Shown: positions 1 to 9,691, counted from the first letter of the stretch. The stretch is DNA of 64,000 bases from Govania unica (GCF_027920805.1 NZ_JANWOI010000002.1:124001-188000); one strand, 5' to 3'. Notes: generated by a model from the letters alone, not told the origin. Made by a program: numbers and translations.

Positions 1-75
1 GCCATATCGTTCGGGGTCCTTCTTGTGATCAATCTCATTCAGGCCTGGAGCCGTGGTCGTTATGGCCAGAACTGA
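1..75 (+). CDS. cysT: Sulfate ABC transporter permease CysT, C-terminal end (partial)
   Basis: Only the last 24 codons are present, in frame from base 1 to a TGA at 73-75. The peptide starts with a hydrophobic stretch (ISFGVLLVINLIQAW) and ends in a basic tail, as expected for the last membrane helix of an ABC permease. The assignment rests on context: cysW follows 18 bp downstream and then cysA, the usual order of the sulfate/thiosulfate importer. The two permeases would form the inner-membrane channel. The 5' part and any periplasmic binding protein gene lie outside the window. Confidence 0.7.
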   Translation, partial: AISFGVLLVINLIQAWSRGRYGQN

Positions 76-93
76 CATGATACGGATTAAGGT

Positions 94-975
94 ATGATAG
101 ACGTTTCGGCCACATTACTCCGAAGCCGCAATGTTGCTGCGGCGGCAACCGGGGAGAGCCTGTGGGTCAAGGCGCTTCTGGTGCTGTCGGCCATTGCTTT
201 CCTGGGCTTTTTTCTGCTGCTGCCGCTTGCGATCGTCTTCAGCGAAGCTTTCAGCAAGGGGGTTGGCACCTATATCGATGCGATTCTGGACCCGGATGCC
301 CTGGCTGCTATCCGCCTGACTCTGCTGGTGGCCGGGATCGCCGTGCCGCTTAATCTGGTGTTCGGCGTGGCCGCCGCCTGGTCGGTGACCAAATTCGATT
401 TCCCCGGTAAAAGTCTGGTCATCACGCTGATCGACATTCCGTTTTCGGTATCACCGGTGATTTCGGGTCTGGTTTATATTCTGCTGTTCAGTGCTCATGG
501 CTATCTCGGGCCGTTCCTGAAGGCCCATGATCTCGAGATCATCTTTGCGGTGCCGGGGATTGTGATCGCGACCGTGTTCGTGACCTTTCCCTTCGTGGCG
601 CGTGAGCTGATCCCGCTTATGGAGGAGCAGGGAACGGGGGAGGAGCAGGCGGCTTTGTCCCTCGGGGCGAGCGGCTGGCAGACTTTTTTCCGGGTAACCC
701 TGCCCAATATAAAATGGGGCCTTTTGTATGGGGTCCTGTTGTGCAATGCGCGTGCTATGGGCGAATTCGGTGCGGTGTCGGTCGTGTCCGGCCACATCCG
801 CGGATTAACAAACACCATGCCACTCCATGTGGAGATTCTATATAATGAGTACAATTTCGCTGCCTCTTTCGCCGTGGCGTCCCTCCTGGCTTTCCTCGCG
901 CTTATCACTCTTGGGCTCAAATCTGCGCTCGAATGGAAATACGGAGGCGAACTTGCTGCGCGCCGCAAACACTGA
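94..975 (+). CDS. cysW: Sulfate/thiosulfate ABC transporter permease CysW
   Basis: This 293-residue inner-membrane permease pairs with CysT to carry sulfate or thiosulfate for cysteine synthesis. A first membrane segment lies near residues 26-50, with further helices to about residue 275. The cytoplasmic EAA loop that docks on the ATPase is visible near residues 183-206 ([12 protein letters not shown], then TLPNI). The length matches the family (about 280-300). The ATG at 94 has only a weak AAGG directly upstream, so translation may be coupled to cysT. The gene overlaps the chosen cysA start by 23 bp. The family call is firm; the substrate is inferred from similarity and operon order. Confidence 0.93.
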   Translation: MIDVSATLLRSRNVAAAATGESLWVKALLVLSAIAFLGFFLLLPLAIVFSEAFSKGVGTYIDAILDPDALAAIRLTLLVAGIAVPLNLVFGVAAAWSVTKFDFPGKSLVITLIDIPFSVSPVISGLVYILLFSAHGYLGPFLKAHDLEIIFAVPGIVIATVFVTFPFVARELIPLMEEQGTGEEQAALSLGASGWQTFFRVTLPNIKWGLLYGVLLCNARAMGEFGAVSVVSGHIRGLTNTMPLHVEILYNEYNFAASFAVASLLAFLALITLGLKSALEWKYGGELAARRKH

Positions 976-2023
976 AAAACCCCCCGTGGAAGTCAGAGTT
1001 GCCGACCTTCGCAAGGATTTCGGCGATTATCCGGCTTTGCATAATGTTTCGCTGACCATCAAGTCGGGGGAGCTTGTGGCTTTGCTCGGGCCGTCCGGGT
1101 CGGGCAAGACGACGCTGTTGCGGCTGATTGCCGGGCTTGAGTTCCCGACCTCGGGCACGGTTTATTTTGATGCCGAGGACGCTTCGCTCAAATCGGTGCA
1201 GGAACGCCATGTAGGCTTTGTGTTCCAGCATTACGCACTGTTCCGTCATATGACGGTGTTTGACAATGTGGCCTTCGGCCTCAAGGTGCGGAAGCGCTCA
1301 CTGCGGCCGAGCAAACAGGTTATCCATGATCGGGTCATGGCCCTTCTCAGCCTCGTGCGGCTTGAGGGGCTTGAGGGACGCTTCCCGGGCCAGCTTTCGG
1401 GCGGGCAGCGGCAGCGTGTGGCCTTGGCCCGCGCGCTCGCCATCGAGCCGCGCGTGCTGTTGCTGGACGAACCCTTCGGCGCGCTTGACGCCAAGGTGCG
1501 TAAGGAATTGCGCGCCTGGCTGCGGGAGATCCATACCGAAACCGGCCATACCACCGTGTTCGTGACCCATGACCAGGACGAGGCGCTTGAACTCGCCGAT
1601 CGTGTGGTGGTCATGAGCCAGGGCAAAATCGAACAGGTCGGCACGCCGGATGAGGTTTATGACAACCCGGCTTCGCCCTTCGTGTTCGAGTTCATCGGCG
1701 AATCAAGCCAGATGCCGGTTCTGGTTCAAAACGGACAGGTGTTTCTGGATGACCGGCCGCTGTCCGTGTTGGCCCCCGGCGTCAAGGATGGTCCGGCGAT
1801 GCTGTATATGCGTCCCCATGACGTGGATATCGTTGAACATCAGCCGAACTCTATTCCCGGCATCGTGCGCTCGTTCCGTCGCCATGGCGCCACCCGCCGC
1901 CTGGAGATTGAAGTCGCACCGCGCGGTATTGTGATCGAGGTCGATGTGGGACCCGGCGAGCCGTTCGCCCCGGGTCGCGGCATCAATCTGGTGCCACGCC
2001 GGCCGGGCGTGTTTTCGCTCTGA
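953..2023 (+). CDS. cysA: Sulfate ABC transporter ATP-binding protein CysA
   Basis: This is the ATPase subunit of the sulfate importer. With a start at 953 it has 356 residues. The Walker A motif GPSGSGKT is at 46-53, the signature LSGGQRQR begins near 148, and the Walker B VLLLDEP is at 168-174. The C-terminal third is a TOBE-like regulatory domain. The frame is open upstream to 827, but that part lies inside cysW. I chose the TTG at 953 because a clear GGAGG (943-947) sits 5 bases upstream. A GTG at 986 (345 residues) is the alternative. A strong terminator follows the stop codon, which makes this the last gene of the operon. Confidence 0.93.
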   Translation: MLRAANTEKPPVEVRVADLRKDFGDYPALHNVSLTIKSGELVALLGPSGSGKTTLLRLIAGLEFPTSGTVYFDAEDASLKSVQERHVGFVFQHYALFRHMTVFDNVAFGLKVRKRSLRPSKQVIHDRVMALLSLVRLEGLEGRFPGQLSGGQRQRVALARALAIEPRVLLLDEPFGALDAKVRKELRAWLREIHTETGHTTVFVTHDQDEALELADRVVVMSQGKIEQVGTPDEVYDNPASPFVFEFIGESSQMPVLVQNGQVFLDDRPLSVLAPGVKDGPAMLYMRPHDVDIVEHQPNSIPGIVRSFRRHGATRRLEIEVAPRGIVIEVDVGPGEPFAPGRGINLVPRRPGVFSL

Positions 2024-2035
2024 TCAGGCCAAGAT

Positions 2036-2066
2036 AAAACCCCCGCTTACAGGCGGGGGTTTTTTT
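2036..2066. terminator. Bidirectional intrinsic terminator between cysA and folA
   Basis: An 11-bp perfect stem (AAAACCCCCGC at 2036-2046 and GCGGGGGTTTT at 2053-2063) closes a 6-base loop. It is followed by T's on plus (to 2066) and on minus by the complementary T run. It sits between two convergent genes and can serve both. Confidence 0.9.
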
Positions 2067-2071
2067 ATGTT

Positions 2072-2587
2072 TCAGATGCGCCGGTCATAAATCAGGAAAC
2101 TATGGGCTGGCCTGTCGCCCTCGGCCACATGGTCCTCCCGCGCCGTTTCCTGCCAGACGGCGGGATCGAGGGGCGGGAAATAGCTGTCACCCTCAGGCGT
2201 GAGTGTGACTTCGGTCACATAGAGCCGGTCGGTGAGGGGCAGGGCGAGGGCATAGATCTGCGCTCCGCCGATGATCATGATTTCATCCACGCCCCGCGCT
2301 TCGGCCGCGTTTTTGCCAGCGGCAATGGCGGCTTCGAGGCTTTGCGCCGTGCTGACGCCTTCGGCCTGCCAGTCGGCACTGCGGGTGATCACGATATTGT
2401 CGCGGCCGGGCAACGGGCGGCCGATGGACTGAAAGGTCTTGCGGCCCATGAGGACCGGCTTGCCCATGGTGACGGCGCGGAAATATTTGAGATCGGCCGG
2501 AAGATGCCAGGGCATCTTGTTATCGAGGCCGATGACCCGATTGCTGGCGACCGCGACGATGGCTGAGACCCTGATGCTATCAGCCAT
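2072..2587 (-). CDS. folA: Dihydrofolate reductase
   Basis: This enzyme reduces dihydrofolate to tetrahydrofolate with NADPH, renewing the cofactor oxidised by ThyA. The protein has 171 residues, normal for bacterial DHFR. Family hallmarks are visible: the N-terminal VSAIVAVASNRVIG strand, the MPWHLPADLKYF active-site segment with the catalytic Asp, the MGRKTFQSIG nucleotide-binding segment and a GGAQIY motif. The ATG at 2587 is chosen. A GTG at 2593, 5 bases after AAGG, would add two residues and overlap the thyA stop. Genes thyA and folA are translationally coupled, the classical folate pair. Confidence 0.97.
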   Translation of the reverse strand: MADSIRVSAIVAVASNRVIGLDNKMPWHLPADLKYFRAVTMGKPVLMGRKTFQSIGRPLPGRDNIVITRSADWQAEGVSTAQSLEAAIAAGKNAAEARGVDEIMIIGGAQIYALALPLTDRLYVTEVTLTPEGDSYFPPLDPAVWQETAREDHVAEGDRPAHSFLIYDRRI

Positions 2588-2589
2588 GG

Positions 2590-3384
2590 TCACACCGCAA
2601 CCTTGGCTGGGATATGCGGGTGAAAATCATAGCCTTCGAGGCTGAAATCTTCAAAACGGAAGGCGAAAATATCCTGCACATCGGGGTTGATGCGCATGAC
2701 CGGCAGCGGATAGGGCTCCCGGCTCAGCTGAAGTTTGGCTTGCTCCAGGTGATTGAGATAAAGATGCGCGTCGCCAAGAGTATGAATGAATTCCCCCGGT
2801 TTCAGCCCGGCCACCTGCGCCACCATCAGGGTCAACAGCGCATAGGACGCGATGTTAAAGGGCACCCCGAGGAAAATATCGGCGCTCCGCTGATAGAGCT
2901 GACAGCTCAGCTTGCCGTCGGCCACATAGAACTGAAACAGGCAATGGCAGGGCGGCAGGGCCATCTGGTCCACATCCGCCGGGTTCCAGGCGCTGACGAT
3001 CAGCCGCCGCGAATCGGGGTTTTTCTTGAGCATGGCCATGAGATTGGCGATCTGATCGATGACCCGGCCGTCCGGTGCCGCCCAGGACCGCCATTGCTTG
3101 CCGTAAACGGGCCCAAGGTCGCCGTTTTCATCCGCCCATTCATTCCAGATCGAGACGCCATTGTCTTTGAGATAGCGGATATTGCTGTCGCCCTGCAGAA
3201 ACCACAGCAATTCATGCACGATGGATTTGAGATGCAGTTTCTTGGTCGTGACCATGGGGAACCCGTCCGCGAGGTCAAAGCGCATCTGGTGGCCGAATAC
3301 GCTGAGGGTACCCGTCCCCGTGCGGTCTTCCTTGCGGGCGCCGTGGTCGAGCACATGGCGCATCAGGTCAAGATATTGTTTCAT
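2590..3384 (-). CDS. thyA: Thymidylate synthase
   Basis: ThyA methylates dUMP to dTMP using methylene-tetrahydrofolate. At 264 residues it has the same length as the E. coli enzyme. The start [15 protein letters not shown], the [19 protein letters not shown] segment and the catalytic cysteine in [11 protein letters not shown] are diagnostic. The C-terminus ends IPAKVAV, close to the conserved family end. It is the first gene of a thyA-folA operon and is divergent from the ssrA gene, whose promoter lies about 75 bp upstream of the thyA start. Confidence 0.98.
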   Translation of the reverse strand: MKQYLDLMRHVLDHGARKEDRTGTGTLSVFGHQMRFDLADGFPMVTTKKLHLKSIVHELLWFLQGDSNIRYLKDNGVSIWNEWADENGDLGPVYGKQWRSWAAPDGRVIDQIANLMAMLKKNPDSRRLIVSAWNPADVDQMALPPCHCLFQFYVADGKLSCQLYQRSADIFLGVPFNIASYALLTLMVAQVAGLKPGEFIHTLGDAHLYLNHLEQAKLQLSREPYPLPVMRINPDVQDIFAFRFEDFSLEGYDFHPHIPAKVAV

Positions 3385-3458
3385 GGATAAGCGCCCGGTA
3401 CAGATGCTGTGGTTTCCACCAAGTCATACTCGATTCCCTCCGGATGAGGGAACCCCCC

Positions 3459-3486
3459 TTGCAACCTGGCTCGCGATCTTTATATT
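3459..3486 (+). promoter_or_regulatory. Sigma-70-type promoter of ssrA
   Basis: A -35 box TTGCAA (3459-3464) and a -10 box TATATT (3481-3486) are separated by 16 bases. Transcription would begin near 3493, just ahead of the acceptor piece of the permuted tmRNA. This is seen by eye only. Confidence 0.65.
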
Positions 3487-3492
3487 AGAAGG

Positions 3493-3786
3493 GTCAGCTT
3501 GCTGACTATGGCGATAAACTGTCTTACGTAATAGACGTAGCGGACCCGGGGGCGGTACCCGGCGCCTCCACCAAATCCCTCTCCCTTTACAGGGAATTGG
3601 GGGCTTTCATGGGGGCGAATTAGGCTCGACGTGCGTTAAAAGGTCTGACTTTTGCCCGGAAAGATACCACCGTGACGGATCAAAACTTGATAAATGCCAA
3701 TGATAATGAATCTATGGCTCTTGCTGCGTAAAACACAGTAAGTGGGGTTCGAAGGGCACCTCGCAACAGAAGCCCTTCACTTTTCT
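3493..3786 (+). ncRNA. ssrA: Two-piece (circularly permuted) transfer-messenger RNA
   Basis: The tmRNA rescues stalled ribosomes and tags the nascent peptide. In this permuted form the acceptor piece comes first. It has a T-stem CCGGG/CCCGG (3546-3550, 3558-3562) and the acceptor strand CGCCTCC (3563-3569), then discriminator A and an encoded CCA (3571-3573). A short spacer to 3610 is presumably excised. The coding piece starts at 3611 with GGGGGCGA and continues TTAGGCTCGACG, the tmRNA 5' signature. GGGGGCG pairs over seven positions with CGCCTCC, including the G-U pair at position 3 that alanyl-tRNA synthetase reads. The tag frame is at 3696-3731. A 7-bp hairpin (3751-3757 with 3772-3778) plus TTTT ends the transcript. 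The exact ends of both pieces are estimates. Confidence 0.93.
3696..3731 (+). other. tmRNA proteolysis-tag reading frame
   Basis: Eleven codons encode ANDNESMALAA followed by TAA. With the alanine carried by the tmRNA the tag would read A-ANDNESMALAA. The ANDN start and the ALAA end are typical of tmRNA tags. The end is the degron read by ClpXP and related proteases. The middle is shorter than the AEEFAVAA-type alphaproteobacterial tags I recall. Confidence 0.9.
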
Positions 3787-3801
3787 CCCAATTTTTATCA
3801 A

Positions 3802-4515
3802 TCAGCTTTCATCGACCATGGCTTGAAGCTGTGGGCGCGTGAGAATCATCACCGTCGCCCGGCTTGGCAGGCTCAGCAGCCCTTCGGCTTTAAAGCGCGA
3901 AAAGGTGCGGCTGACGGTTTCAATGGTGAGGCCGAGATAATCGGCGATGTCCTGCCGTGTCATCACAAGCTGAATGCTGCCGTCGTCCTTCTCCGGCAGT
4001 CGCAACAGGAAGGTGGCGAGCCGTTCGCTTGGCGTCTTGCGCCCGAGAAGCAGCATCTGGTCCTGGGCCAGGGTGAGTTCGCTGTTGGCACGCTCCAACA
4101 GCTCGGCGCGCATTTCTGGACTTTGCTCGAGGAATGCGGTGAAGCTGCGTTTTTCGAACTGGCACAGCACCGTGTCGCCCAGGGCCTCGGCCGCATAGGG
4201 GTAAGTGTCCCGGGTGGCGAGGCCGAGGAAATCGCCCGGATATAGAAATCCGATGATCTGGCGGCGGCCATTCGGCATCAGCTTCACGAGGCGCAGTGCG
4301 CCGGTGACCAGATTATAGAAAAACACGGCGGGATCGCCCTGGCTCACGACCGTTTCGCCGGTCTGGTGGCGTTTGTTGTGGGTGGCGCTCGCGAAGATTT
4401 CAAGCTCGCGTTCGCTCAACACACCGCAGACCGACTGCTCGCGAACGTCGCAATTTATGCATAAACGGGGTGGCGGTTGCGAAATCTGATTATGACAAAC
4501 GGTGGAGTTGTCCAT
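3802..4515 (-). CDS. fnr: FNR/FnrN-type oxygen-responsive transcription regulator
   Basis: This is a Crp-Fnr family regulator of 237 residues. An N-terminal cysteine group (C19-x2-C22-x7-C30, with a further C7) and an internal C118 correspond to the four ligands of the oxygen-labile [4Fe-4S] cluster in E. coli FNR. A cyclic-nucleotide-like beta-roll follows (about 35-150). Near the C-terminus lies a helix-turn-helix with recognition segment ETVSRTFSRFKAEG, the FNR-type E--SR pattern. The protein should switch genes for low-oxygen respiration. The ATG at 4515 is chosen because GAGGG lies 5 bases upstream; a TTG at 4527 would add four residues. Confidence 0.93.
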   Translation of the reverse strand: MDNSTVCHNQISQPPPRLCINCDVREQSVCGVLSERELEIFASATHNKRHQTGETVVSQGDPAVFFYNLVTGALRLVKLMPNGRRQIIGFLYPGDFLGLATRDTYPYAAEALGDTVLCQFEKRSFTAFLEQSPEMRAELLERANSELTLAQDQMLLLGRKTPSERLATFLLRLPEKDDGSIQLVMTRQDIADYLGLTIETVSRTFSRFKAEGLLSLPSRATVMILTRPQLQAMVDES

Positions 4516-4671
4516 GATGTCCCTCAATACTTAGGAGGGAAACATAGCTCTAAAGTTTCATAGGGTCCATGGCGACGCATTAGGGGCTGGGTTAGATTTA
4601 TTCATAGGTGGTTCAGGTCCTCGACCGTATAGTTGGCGGGAATTTGTCAGCGTTGCGAGAGGGATGGATTA

Positions 4672-5298
4672 ATGCGTGCCATTGGTTTGGGGATTATGGC
4701 GATCGGGCTGTTGCTTGCGGGCTGTGCCGAACAGATCTCCTCCGATGTGACCCGCTTCAATCAGCTTACGCTTGCGCCGCAGGGCGAAACCGTGGCGGTG
4801 GTGGCTGCGGACAAGAATCTTGAAAAATCCATGGAATTTGGCCAATACGCGGCCCGTTTGCAGGAAAAGCTGATGGCTCAGGGCTACCGCATGCCTGTGG
4901 CCGGGACCCTGCCCGACATCATGGCCGAACTGGATTATGGGGTGACTCCAGGTCCGGCGGGCCTGCGTGACAGCCAGCGCAGCCCGGTTTCGGTCGGCGT
5001 CGGCATGTCGGGCGGCAGTGGCGGCTGGCATGGTGGTGGTGTGGGCGTCGGTGTTTCTACCGGCTTTGGATTGGGCGGCAGCAGCGATGGCGATGCTGTC
5101 TTTACCCGTCGGCTCGGGCTTGTGATGACGCGCACCCGCGACAATATGCGTGTGTTCGAGGGGCGCGTGGTCAGCACCGGCGGCACGGCTGATCTCGGGC
5201 AGGTGATGCCCTATCTGATGAACGCGCTTTTCACTGATTTCCCCGGCAAGAATGGCGAAACCCGCAAGATCGAACAGCCCCTGAAATCCGCGAACTGA
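4672..5298 (+). CDS. DUF4136-type lipoprotein
   Basis: This 208-residue exported lipoprotein has a signal peptide ending in the lipobox LLAGC, so the mature N-terminus would be a lipidated cysteine. After a mixed N-terminal domain comes a glycine/serine/valine-rich stretch (about residues 103-145), then a strand-rich part containing RLGLVMTRTRDNMRVFEG. The general pattern resembles DUF4136 envelope lipoproteins, whose function is unknown. The frame opens further upstream at 4633, but the lipobox spacing fits the ATG at 4672. The next gene starts 10 bp after the stop and may be cotranscribed. Confidence 0.8.
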   Translation: MRAIGLGIMAIGLLLAGCAEQISSDVTRFNQLTLAPQGETVAVVAADKNLEKSMEFGQYAARLQEKLMAQGYRMPVAGTLPDIMAELDYGVTPGPAGLRDSQRSPVSVGVGMSGGSGGWHGGGVGVGVSTGFGLGGSSDGDAVFTRRLGLVMTRTRDNMRVFEGRVVSTGGTADLGQVMPYLMNALFTDFPGKNGETRKIEQPLKSAN

Positions 5299-5308
5299 GG
5301 GCCTTTAG

Positions 5309-6904
5309 GTGAGGGCGCTCTCTCTCGCTCTGGTGCTTGTTGGCGCGCTGGTCAGCGGGGCCATGGCGGCGGAGCCGATGATCTATTATCGCGGCAATTC
5401 GGGAGAACCTGACACCCTTGACCCGCAAAAGGTTTCGGGGACCTGGGAAGGCAGTATCGTTCGCGATCTTTTCCTCGGGCTCATGATCAACAATGCGCGT
5501 GGGGAGGCGGTGGCCGGTGCGGCGGAACGCTGGGACGTCAGCGCTGATGGCCGTGTCTATGTCTTCCATTTGCGCAAAGGTCTGGTCTGGTCCGACGGTG
5601 AACCGCTGACCGCCGATGATTTCGTGTTTTCGTTCCGTCGTCTCGCCGATCCGGCTACTGCGGCATCTTATGCGAGCAATATGTTCGTGTTCGAAAATGG
5701 CGAGGCCATCAATCAGGGCAAGCTCCCGAAGGAGCGGCTGGGGGTGCGTGCCCTTGATCCGCTGACCCTTGAACTCAGGCTCCATACCCCGGTGCCTTAT
5801 CTTCTGGAAATGCTCACCCATGCGGCAAGCTATGCAGTGCCGCGTCATGTGGTTGAAAAGAAGGGAGCGCAATGGGTGCGTCCCGGCGTGATGGTCACGA
5901 GCGGGGCTTATACACTTGTGGAGTGGCGGCCCCATGACCGTATCCGTGCCGACAAGAACCCACGTTTTTACGATGCCGCCAATGTGGCAATCGATCAGGT
6001 TTTTTATTATCCGACCGAGGATGAGCAGACGGCGCTGAAGCAGTTCCGCGCCGGGGAGCTTGACAGCAATGACCAGTTTCCGGCGCGCCAGTATGGCTGG
6101 CTCAAAACCAATATGCCGCAGCAAATCCGGGTCGCGCCCTGGCTTGGACTGTATTATTACGCCTTCAATTCTGCACGGCCGCCCTTCACCGACAAGCGCG
6201 TGCGCCAGGCGTTGTCCATGAGCATCCCGCGTGAGGACATCACCGACAAGCTGTTGGCCTATGGTGTCATTCCGGCCTATTCCATCGTGCCGCCGGGCGT
6301 CGCTCATTACCCGGAAGCGGCGACGGCCCCGTTCAAAAGCTGGTCGCGGGAAAAGCGGCTCAGCACCGCGCGGGCCTTATTGCGGGAGGCGGGTTATGGC
6401 CCCGATCATCCGCTTGAGGTGACGATCAGCTATAACAGCAACAAGGATCATAAAAAGATCGCGCTCGCTGTGGCCTACGGCTGGAAGCAGATCGGCGTCA
6501 CCGCCCGGCTTTTCAATGTCGAGGCCAAGGTGCATTACAACAACCTCAAAATCGCCGATTTCGAGGTCGCACGGGCGGCCTGGATCGCCGATTACAATGA
6601 TCCGGAAAATTTCCTGTTCCTGCTCGACAGCCATACCGGGCAGTTGAACTATGGGCAGTATGACAATCCGCGCTACGACGCCCTGATGGCCAAAGCCGCC
6701 CGCACGCTCGATCTTGATGCCCGGGCAAAAATTCTGCATGAGGCCGAAGCCATGGCCCTCGGCGACATGCCGATCGCGCCGATTTATTTCTATGTCTCAC
6801 GCAATCTGGTGCAGACCTGGGTCAAGGGCTGGGAAGACAATATCATGGACGCCCACCCAACCAGATACTTGAAGATCGAAGGCCGCCCGTCGATGCGGCG
6901 GTGA
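5309..6904 (+). CDS. Oligopeptide ABC transporter periplasmic binding protein (OppA/DppA family)
   Basis: This family 5 solute-binding protein has 531 residues. It begins with a signal peptide (RALSLALVLVGALVSGAMAA). The mature part contains the family hallmarks: EPDTLDPQKV near the start, then AERWDVSADGRVYVFHLRKGLVWSDGEPL split by a short linker, and a region near residue 300 with ARPPFTDKRVRQALSM. Such proteins bind peptides or related ligands and deliver them to an ABC permease. No permease or ATPase gene is adjacent, so it either works with a transporter encoded elsewhere or is an orphan. The start is a GTG at 5309. The gene ends at a repeat-filled region. Confidence 0.92.
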   Translation: MRALSLALVLVGALVSGAMAAEPMIYYRGNSGEPDTLDPQKVSGTWEGSIVRDLFLGLMINNARGEAVAGAAERWDVSADGRVYVFHLRKGLVWSDGEPLTADDFVFSFRRLADPATAASYASNMFVFENGEAINQGKLPKERLGVRALDPLTLELRLHTPVPYLLEMLTHAASYAVPRHVVEKKGAQWVRPGVMVTSGAYTLVEWRPHDRIRADKNPRFYDAANVAIDQVFYYPTEDEQTALKQFRAGELDSNDQFPARQYGWLKTNMPQQIRVAPWLGLYYYAFNSARPPFTDKRVRQALSMSIPREDITDKLLAYGVIPAYSIVPPGVAHYPEAATAPFKSWSREKRLSTARALLREAGYGPDHPLEVTISYNSNKDHKKIALAVAYGWKQIGVTARLFNVEAKVHYNNLKIADFEVARAAWIADYNDPENFLFLLDSHTGQLNYGQYDNPRYDALMAKAARTLDLDARAKILHEAEAMALGDMPIAPIYFYVSRNLVQTWVKGWEDNIMDAHPTRYLKIEGRPSMRR

Positions 6905-6939
6905 TGTTGGTGGGAGGCTCAGCCCTTTGGCCCGCAAGA

Positions 6940-7113
6940 CTGGATTGCTTCGGCTCCGCCTCGCAATGACGGTTGTTTTTTCGTGTCATTGCCGGGCTTG
7001 ACCCGGCAATCCATGTGGCAACCAGTACGGCAACGCCGAATGGATTACCGGGTCAAGCCCGGTAATGACAAAAAAGAACACCGTCATTGCGAGGCGGAGC
7101 CGAAGCAATCCAG
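6940..7113. repeat. Nested palindromic intergenic repeats (families B and A)
   Basis: Between convergent genes lie four repeat units in the order B', A, A', B. Unit B (cgtcattgcgaggcggagcc...) at 7082-7113 is a perfect inverted copy of 6940-6971 over 32 bp. Unit A (tgtcattgccgggcttgacc...) at 6984-7014 is inverted at 7040-7070 with small changes. The 174 bp could fold into one long hairpin. Related units recur at six other places in the window. Confidence 0.9.
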
Positions 7114-7151
7114 GCGGCGGCGCGGCCAGCCGGACACAGCCACAACACGGA

Positions 7152-8729
7152 TTAAATCCCCGGGTCGTCGAAAAGCGGCGTTTCGCGTTCGATTTTGACG
7201 CGGGTGATTTTATGGCCGTCGGCTTCGGCGACGGTGAATTTGTAGCCGTGGCGGGTGAGGCTTTCTCCGGCGGTGGCGAGGTGGCCGAGTTCCCATATGA
7301 TGAAACCGGCGAGCGTCGTGTAATCCTCCTCATGAGGATCGAGGTCGGTGTCGAGCATGCGGCTGACCCGGCGGATGTCCATGTCGCCATCCATCATCCA
7401 GGAGCCGTCCGGCAGTTCATCGGCGCGGCTGGCTTCTTCGCCTTCTTCAACCAGTTCCCCGGCGACGGCGGAGAGAATGTCGGTGGGTGACACAACGCCT
7501 TCGACGCTGCCATGTTCGTCAACGACGATGGCAAGATGAATGGGCGAGTTGCGCAGCATCTCAAGCACGCGGAGCGCCTTGGCGCTTTCATGGACGACCA
7601 GCGGTTCGCGGGCAATGGCGACAAGATCCAGCACGCCGTCACCGAGGAGGGGGCCATAAATATCCTTGGCCTGGGCGACGCCGATCAGATTGCCGAGATC
7701 GCCGCGGGCAATGGGATAGCGGGTATGGCCGCTTGCAAGAATGCGGGCGCGAATCTCGTCGAGGGAGGCATCGGCATCAAGCCAGTCCACTTCACGGCGC
7801 GGCGTCATCAGGGAGCGCACCGGACGCTCGGCAAGCTCAAGCACGCCTTCGATCATTTCCCGTTCCACAGGGGCGAATACCGGCGCGTCCGAGGCGGCGT
7901 TGGCCAGCGACATGACGTCGTCCTGCTGTTCGTCGTCACGCCCGGCCTTGCCACCGAGAAGTCGCAGCACAGTATCCGCCGTGCGCTCACGCAGATCGCG
8001 TTTGGCGGTCATGTGGCGACGTTTGTTGCGACGGGCGATCTGATTGAACGCCTCAATCAGAACCGCAAAGCCGATGGCGGCATAGAGATAGCCCTTGGGG
8101 ATGTAAAAGCCGAAGCCTTCCACCACCAGGCTGAAGCCGATCATCAGCAGGAACGCGAGACAGAGAATAATTACCGTCGGATGACGGATGATAAAGACCG
8201 TGAGCGGTTTGCTGGCCAGCAGCATGATGCCGATGGCGACAATCACCGCGAGCATCATCACTTCAAGATGGGTCACCATGCCGACGGCGGTGATGACGGC
8301 ATCAAGCGAAAAAATTGCGTCAAGCACGACGATCTGGGCCACCACCGGCCAGAAGGCGGCGGTTCCGCGCGGGCCGCGCCGATCTTTGAGCGACCCTTCG
8401 AGCCGTTCATGCAGCTCGCTTGTGCCCTTGAATAGGAGGAATAGGCCGCCGACGGTCAGGATCACGTCCCGGCCCGAAAAATCGATATGAAAGGCGGTGA
8501 ACAGCGGATGTGTGAGACTGACGATCCAGGACAGGCTGGCGAGCAGCGCAAGTCGCATGAGCAGGGCCAGCAAAAGCCCAATCACGCGGGCCCGGTCACG
8601 CAAATGGACCGGAAGCTTGCCCGCAAGAATGGCGATGAAGACCAGATTATCAATGCCAAGGACCAGTTCAAGCGCAATCAGCGCGAAAAAGCCGGCAAGG
8701 AGCGTGGGATCGTAAATCCACTCAAACAT
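7152..8729 (-). CDS. TerC-family membrane protein with CBS pair and CorC/HlyC domain
   Basis: This 525-residue protein has an N-terminal TerC domain (about 1-240) with seven or so membrane segments and the conserved [13 protein letters not shown] and [13 protein letters not shown] acidic motifs. A cytoplasmic CBS pair follows (about 300-420; [11 protein letters not shown] begins it), and a transporter-associated CorC_HlyC domain ends it (from about 440). The same order is found in E. coli YegH and YoaE. TerC proteins are linked to metal homeostasis, including manganese export and metal loading of exported enzymes, but the substrate here is not predictable. It lies 17 bp downstream of the FKBP lipoprotein gene on the same strand. 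Confidence 0.92.
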   Translation of the reverse strand: MFEWIYDPTLLAGFFALIALELVLGIDNLVFIAILAGKLPVHLRDRARVIGLLLALLMRLALLASLSWIVSLTHPLFTAFHIDFSGRDVILTVGGLFLLFKGTSELHERLEGSLKDRRGPRGTAAFWPVVAQIVVLDAIFSLDAVITAVGMVTHLEVMMLAVIVAIGIMLLASKPLTVFIIRHPTVIILCLAFLLMIGFSLVVEGFGFYIPKGYLYAAIGFAVLIEAFNQIARRNKRRHMTAKRDLRERTADTVLRLLGGKAGRDDEQQDDVMSLANAASDAPVFAPVEREMIEGVLELAERPVRSLMTPRREVDWLDADASLDEIRARILASGHTRYPIARGDLGNLIGVAQAKDIYGPLLGDGVLDLVAIAREPLVVHESAKALRVLEMLRNSPIHLAIVVDEHGSVEGVVSPTDILSAVAGELVEEGEEASRADELPDGSWMMDGDMDIRRVSRMLDTDLDPHEEDYTTLAGFIIWELGHLATAGESLTRHGYKFTVAEADGHKITRVKIERETPLFDDPGI

Positions 8730-8746
8730 CGAATTTTTATGGGTCC

Positions 8747-9691
8747 TTAGAGAACCTTGATGAGTTCCATTTCAAACACGAGCGTCGAGCCCGGCTTGAT
8801 GATGGCGCCAGCGCCGTGGTCGCCATAAGCGAGGTTGGCCGGAATGGTCAAACGCCATTTGGCGCCTTCCTGCATGAGCGGCAGAGCTTCCTGCCAGCCC
8901 TTGATCAGGCGATTGACCTGAAATTCAGCCGGAGCGCCGCGCGAATAGGAGCTGTCGAATTCGGTGCCGTCGATGAGCGTGCCCTTGTAATGCACGCGCA
9001 CGGTGTCGGTCGGCTTCGGATGCTTGCCGGTTCCGGCGGTCAGCACTTCATACTGAAGACCGCTCGGAAGCGTGGTGACGCCAGCCTTGGCTTTGTTGTC
9101 GTCGAGATATTTCTGGTTCATGGCACGGTCCTTTTCCATGGCTTTGACAAAAACTTGCTGACGAGCGTTATAGTCTGCCGCAGTCTCTACCTTCAAGAGG
9201 GCAATCTGGAAGATTAGAGTTTCATTGGGCCCGATGACATCGCCAAAGCCCTCTTCGCCAAAGGCGAGGGCGCCCGGAACGCTGACCGACCATTCCGATC
9301 CTTCGTTCATGAGCGGCAGAACTTCCTGCCAGCCCGGCATGGTGTTGGAGACGAGCAGCGTCTGGGCATCCCCAACATTGCGGCTGTCCTGCAGCAGTTC
9401 GCCGCTGGTGCGCAACACGCGGAAATGCACGGTCACATAATCTTCGGCGGTCGGACGCGGGCCGTGGCCGGCTGTCTCGACACGATAGGTCACGCCACTC
9501 GGCAGTTTGGCTTCGGTGCCGACGGCTTCACCCGGGGGAGTGGTTTTGGTTGCCGGGTGATCGGTCGGCGCCTCGGTACTGGATGGCGGAGTTTTGTCGT
9601 CGGATGCGGTGGATGAGGATTTCTCATCGCCGCACCCGGAAAGGCTTGCGGCCATCAAGGCCATGGCAAGGAACAAGGACGAACGCTTCAT
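8747..9691 (-). CDS. Lipoprotein with two FKBP-type peptidyl-prolyl isomerase domains
   Basis: This 314-residue envelope protein has a lipobox (SLSGC) near residue 20, then a low-complexity Ser/Thr/Pro linker. Two FKBP domains follow, near residues 63-170 and 205-314. The second keeps the typical [19 protein letters not shown] and [12 protein letters not shown] segments and ends FEMELIKVL. The first is more divergent ([14 protein letters not shown]) and may have lost activity. FKBPs of this class catalyse proline cis-trans isomerisation during folding of secreted proteins. It probably forms a transcription unit with the TerC gene. Confidence 0.93.
   Translation of the reverse strand: MKRSSLFLAMALMAASLSGCGDEKSSSTASDDKTPPSSTEAPTDHPATKTTPPGEAVGTEAKLPSGVTYRVETAGHGPRPTAEDYVTVHFRVLRTSGELLQDSRNVGDAQTLLVSNTMPGWQEVLPLMNEGSEWSVSVPGALAFGEEGFGDVIGPNETLIFQIALLKVETAADYNARQQVFVKAMEKDRAMNQKYLDDNKAKAGVTTLPSGLQYEVLTAGTGKHPKPTDTVRVHYKGTLIDGTEFDSSYSRGAPAEFQVNRLIKGWQEALPLMQEGAKWRLTIPANLAYGDHGAGAIIKPGSTLVFEMELIKVL

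Noticed and set aside
827-952. Upstream extension of cysA
   Set aside because: It lies wholly within cysW and adds no ABC ATPase sequence. A TTG with GGAGG at 953 explains the start.
3681-3695. FNR-like dyad ATCAA/TTGAT near the fnr gene
   Set aside because: It lies inside the tmRNA coding piece, where RNA pairing explains it, and not in a promoter position.
4516-4527. TTG start that would lengthen FNR by four residues
   Set aside because: The ATG at 4515 has GAGGG 5 bases upstream, and the TTG has no better site.
6940-7113. CRISPR array
   Set aside because: The repeats are inverted and nested, not direct with unique spacers, and no cas gene is near.
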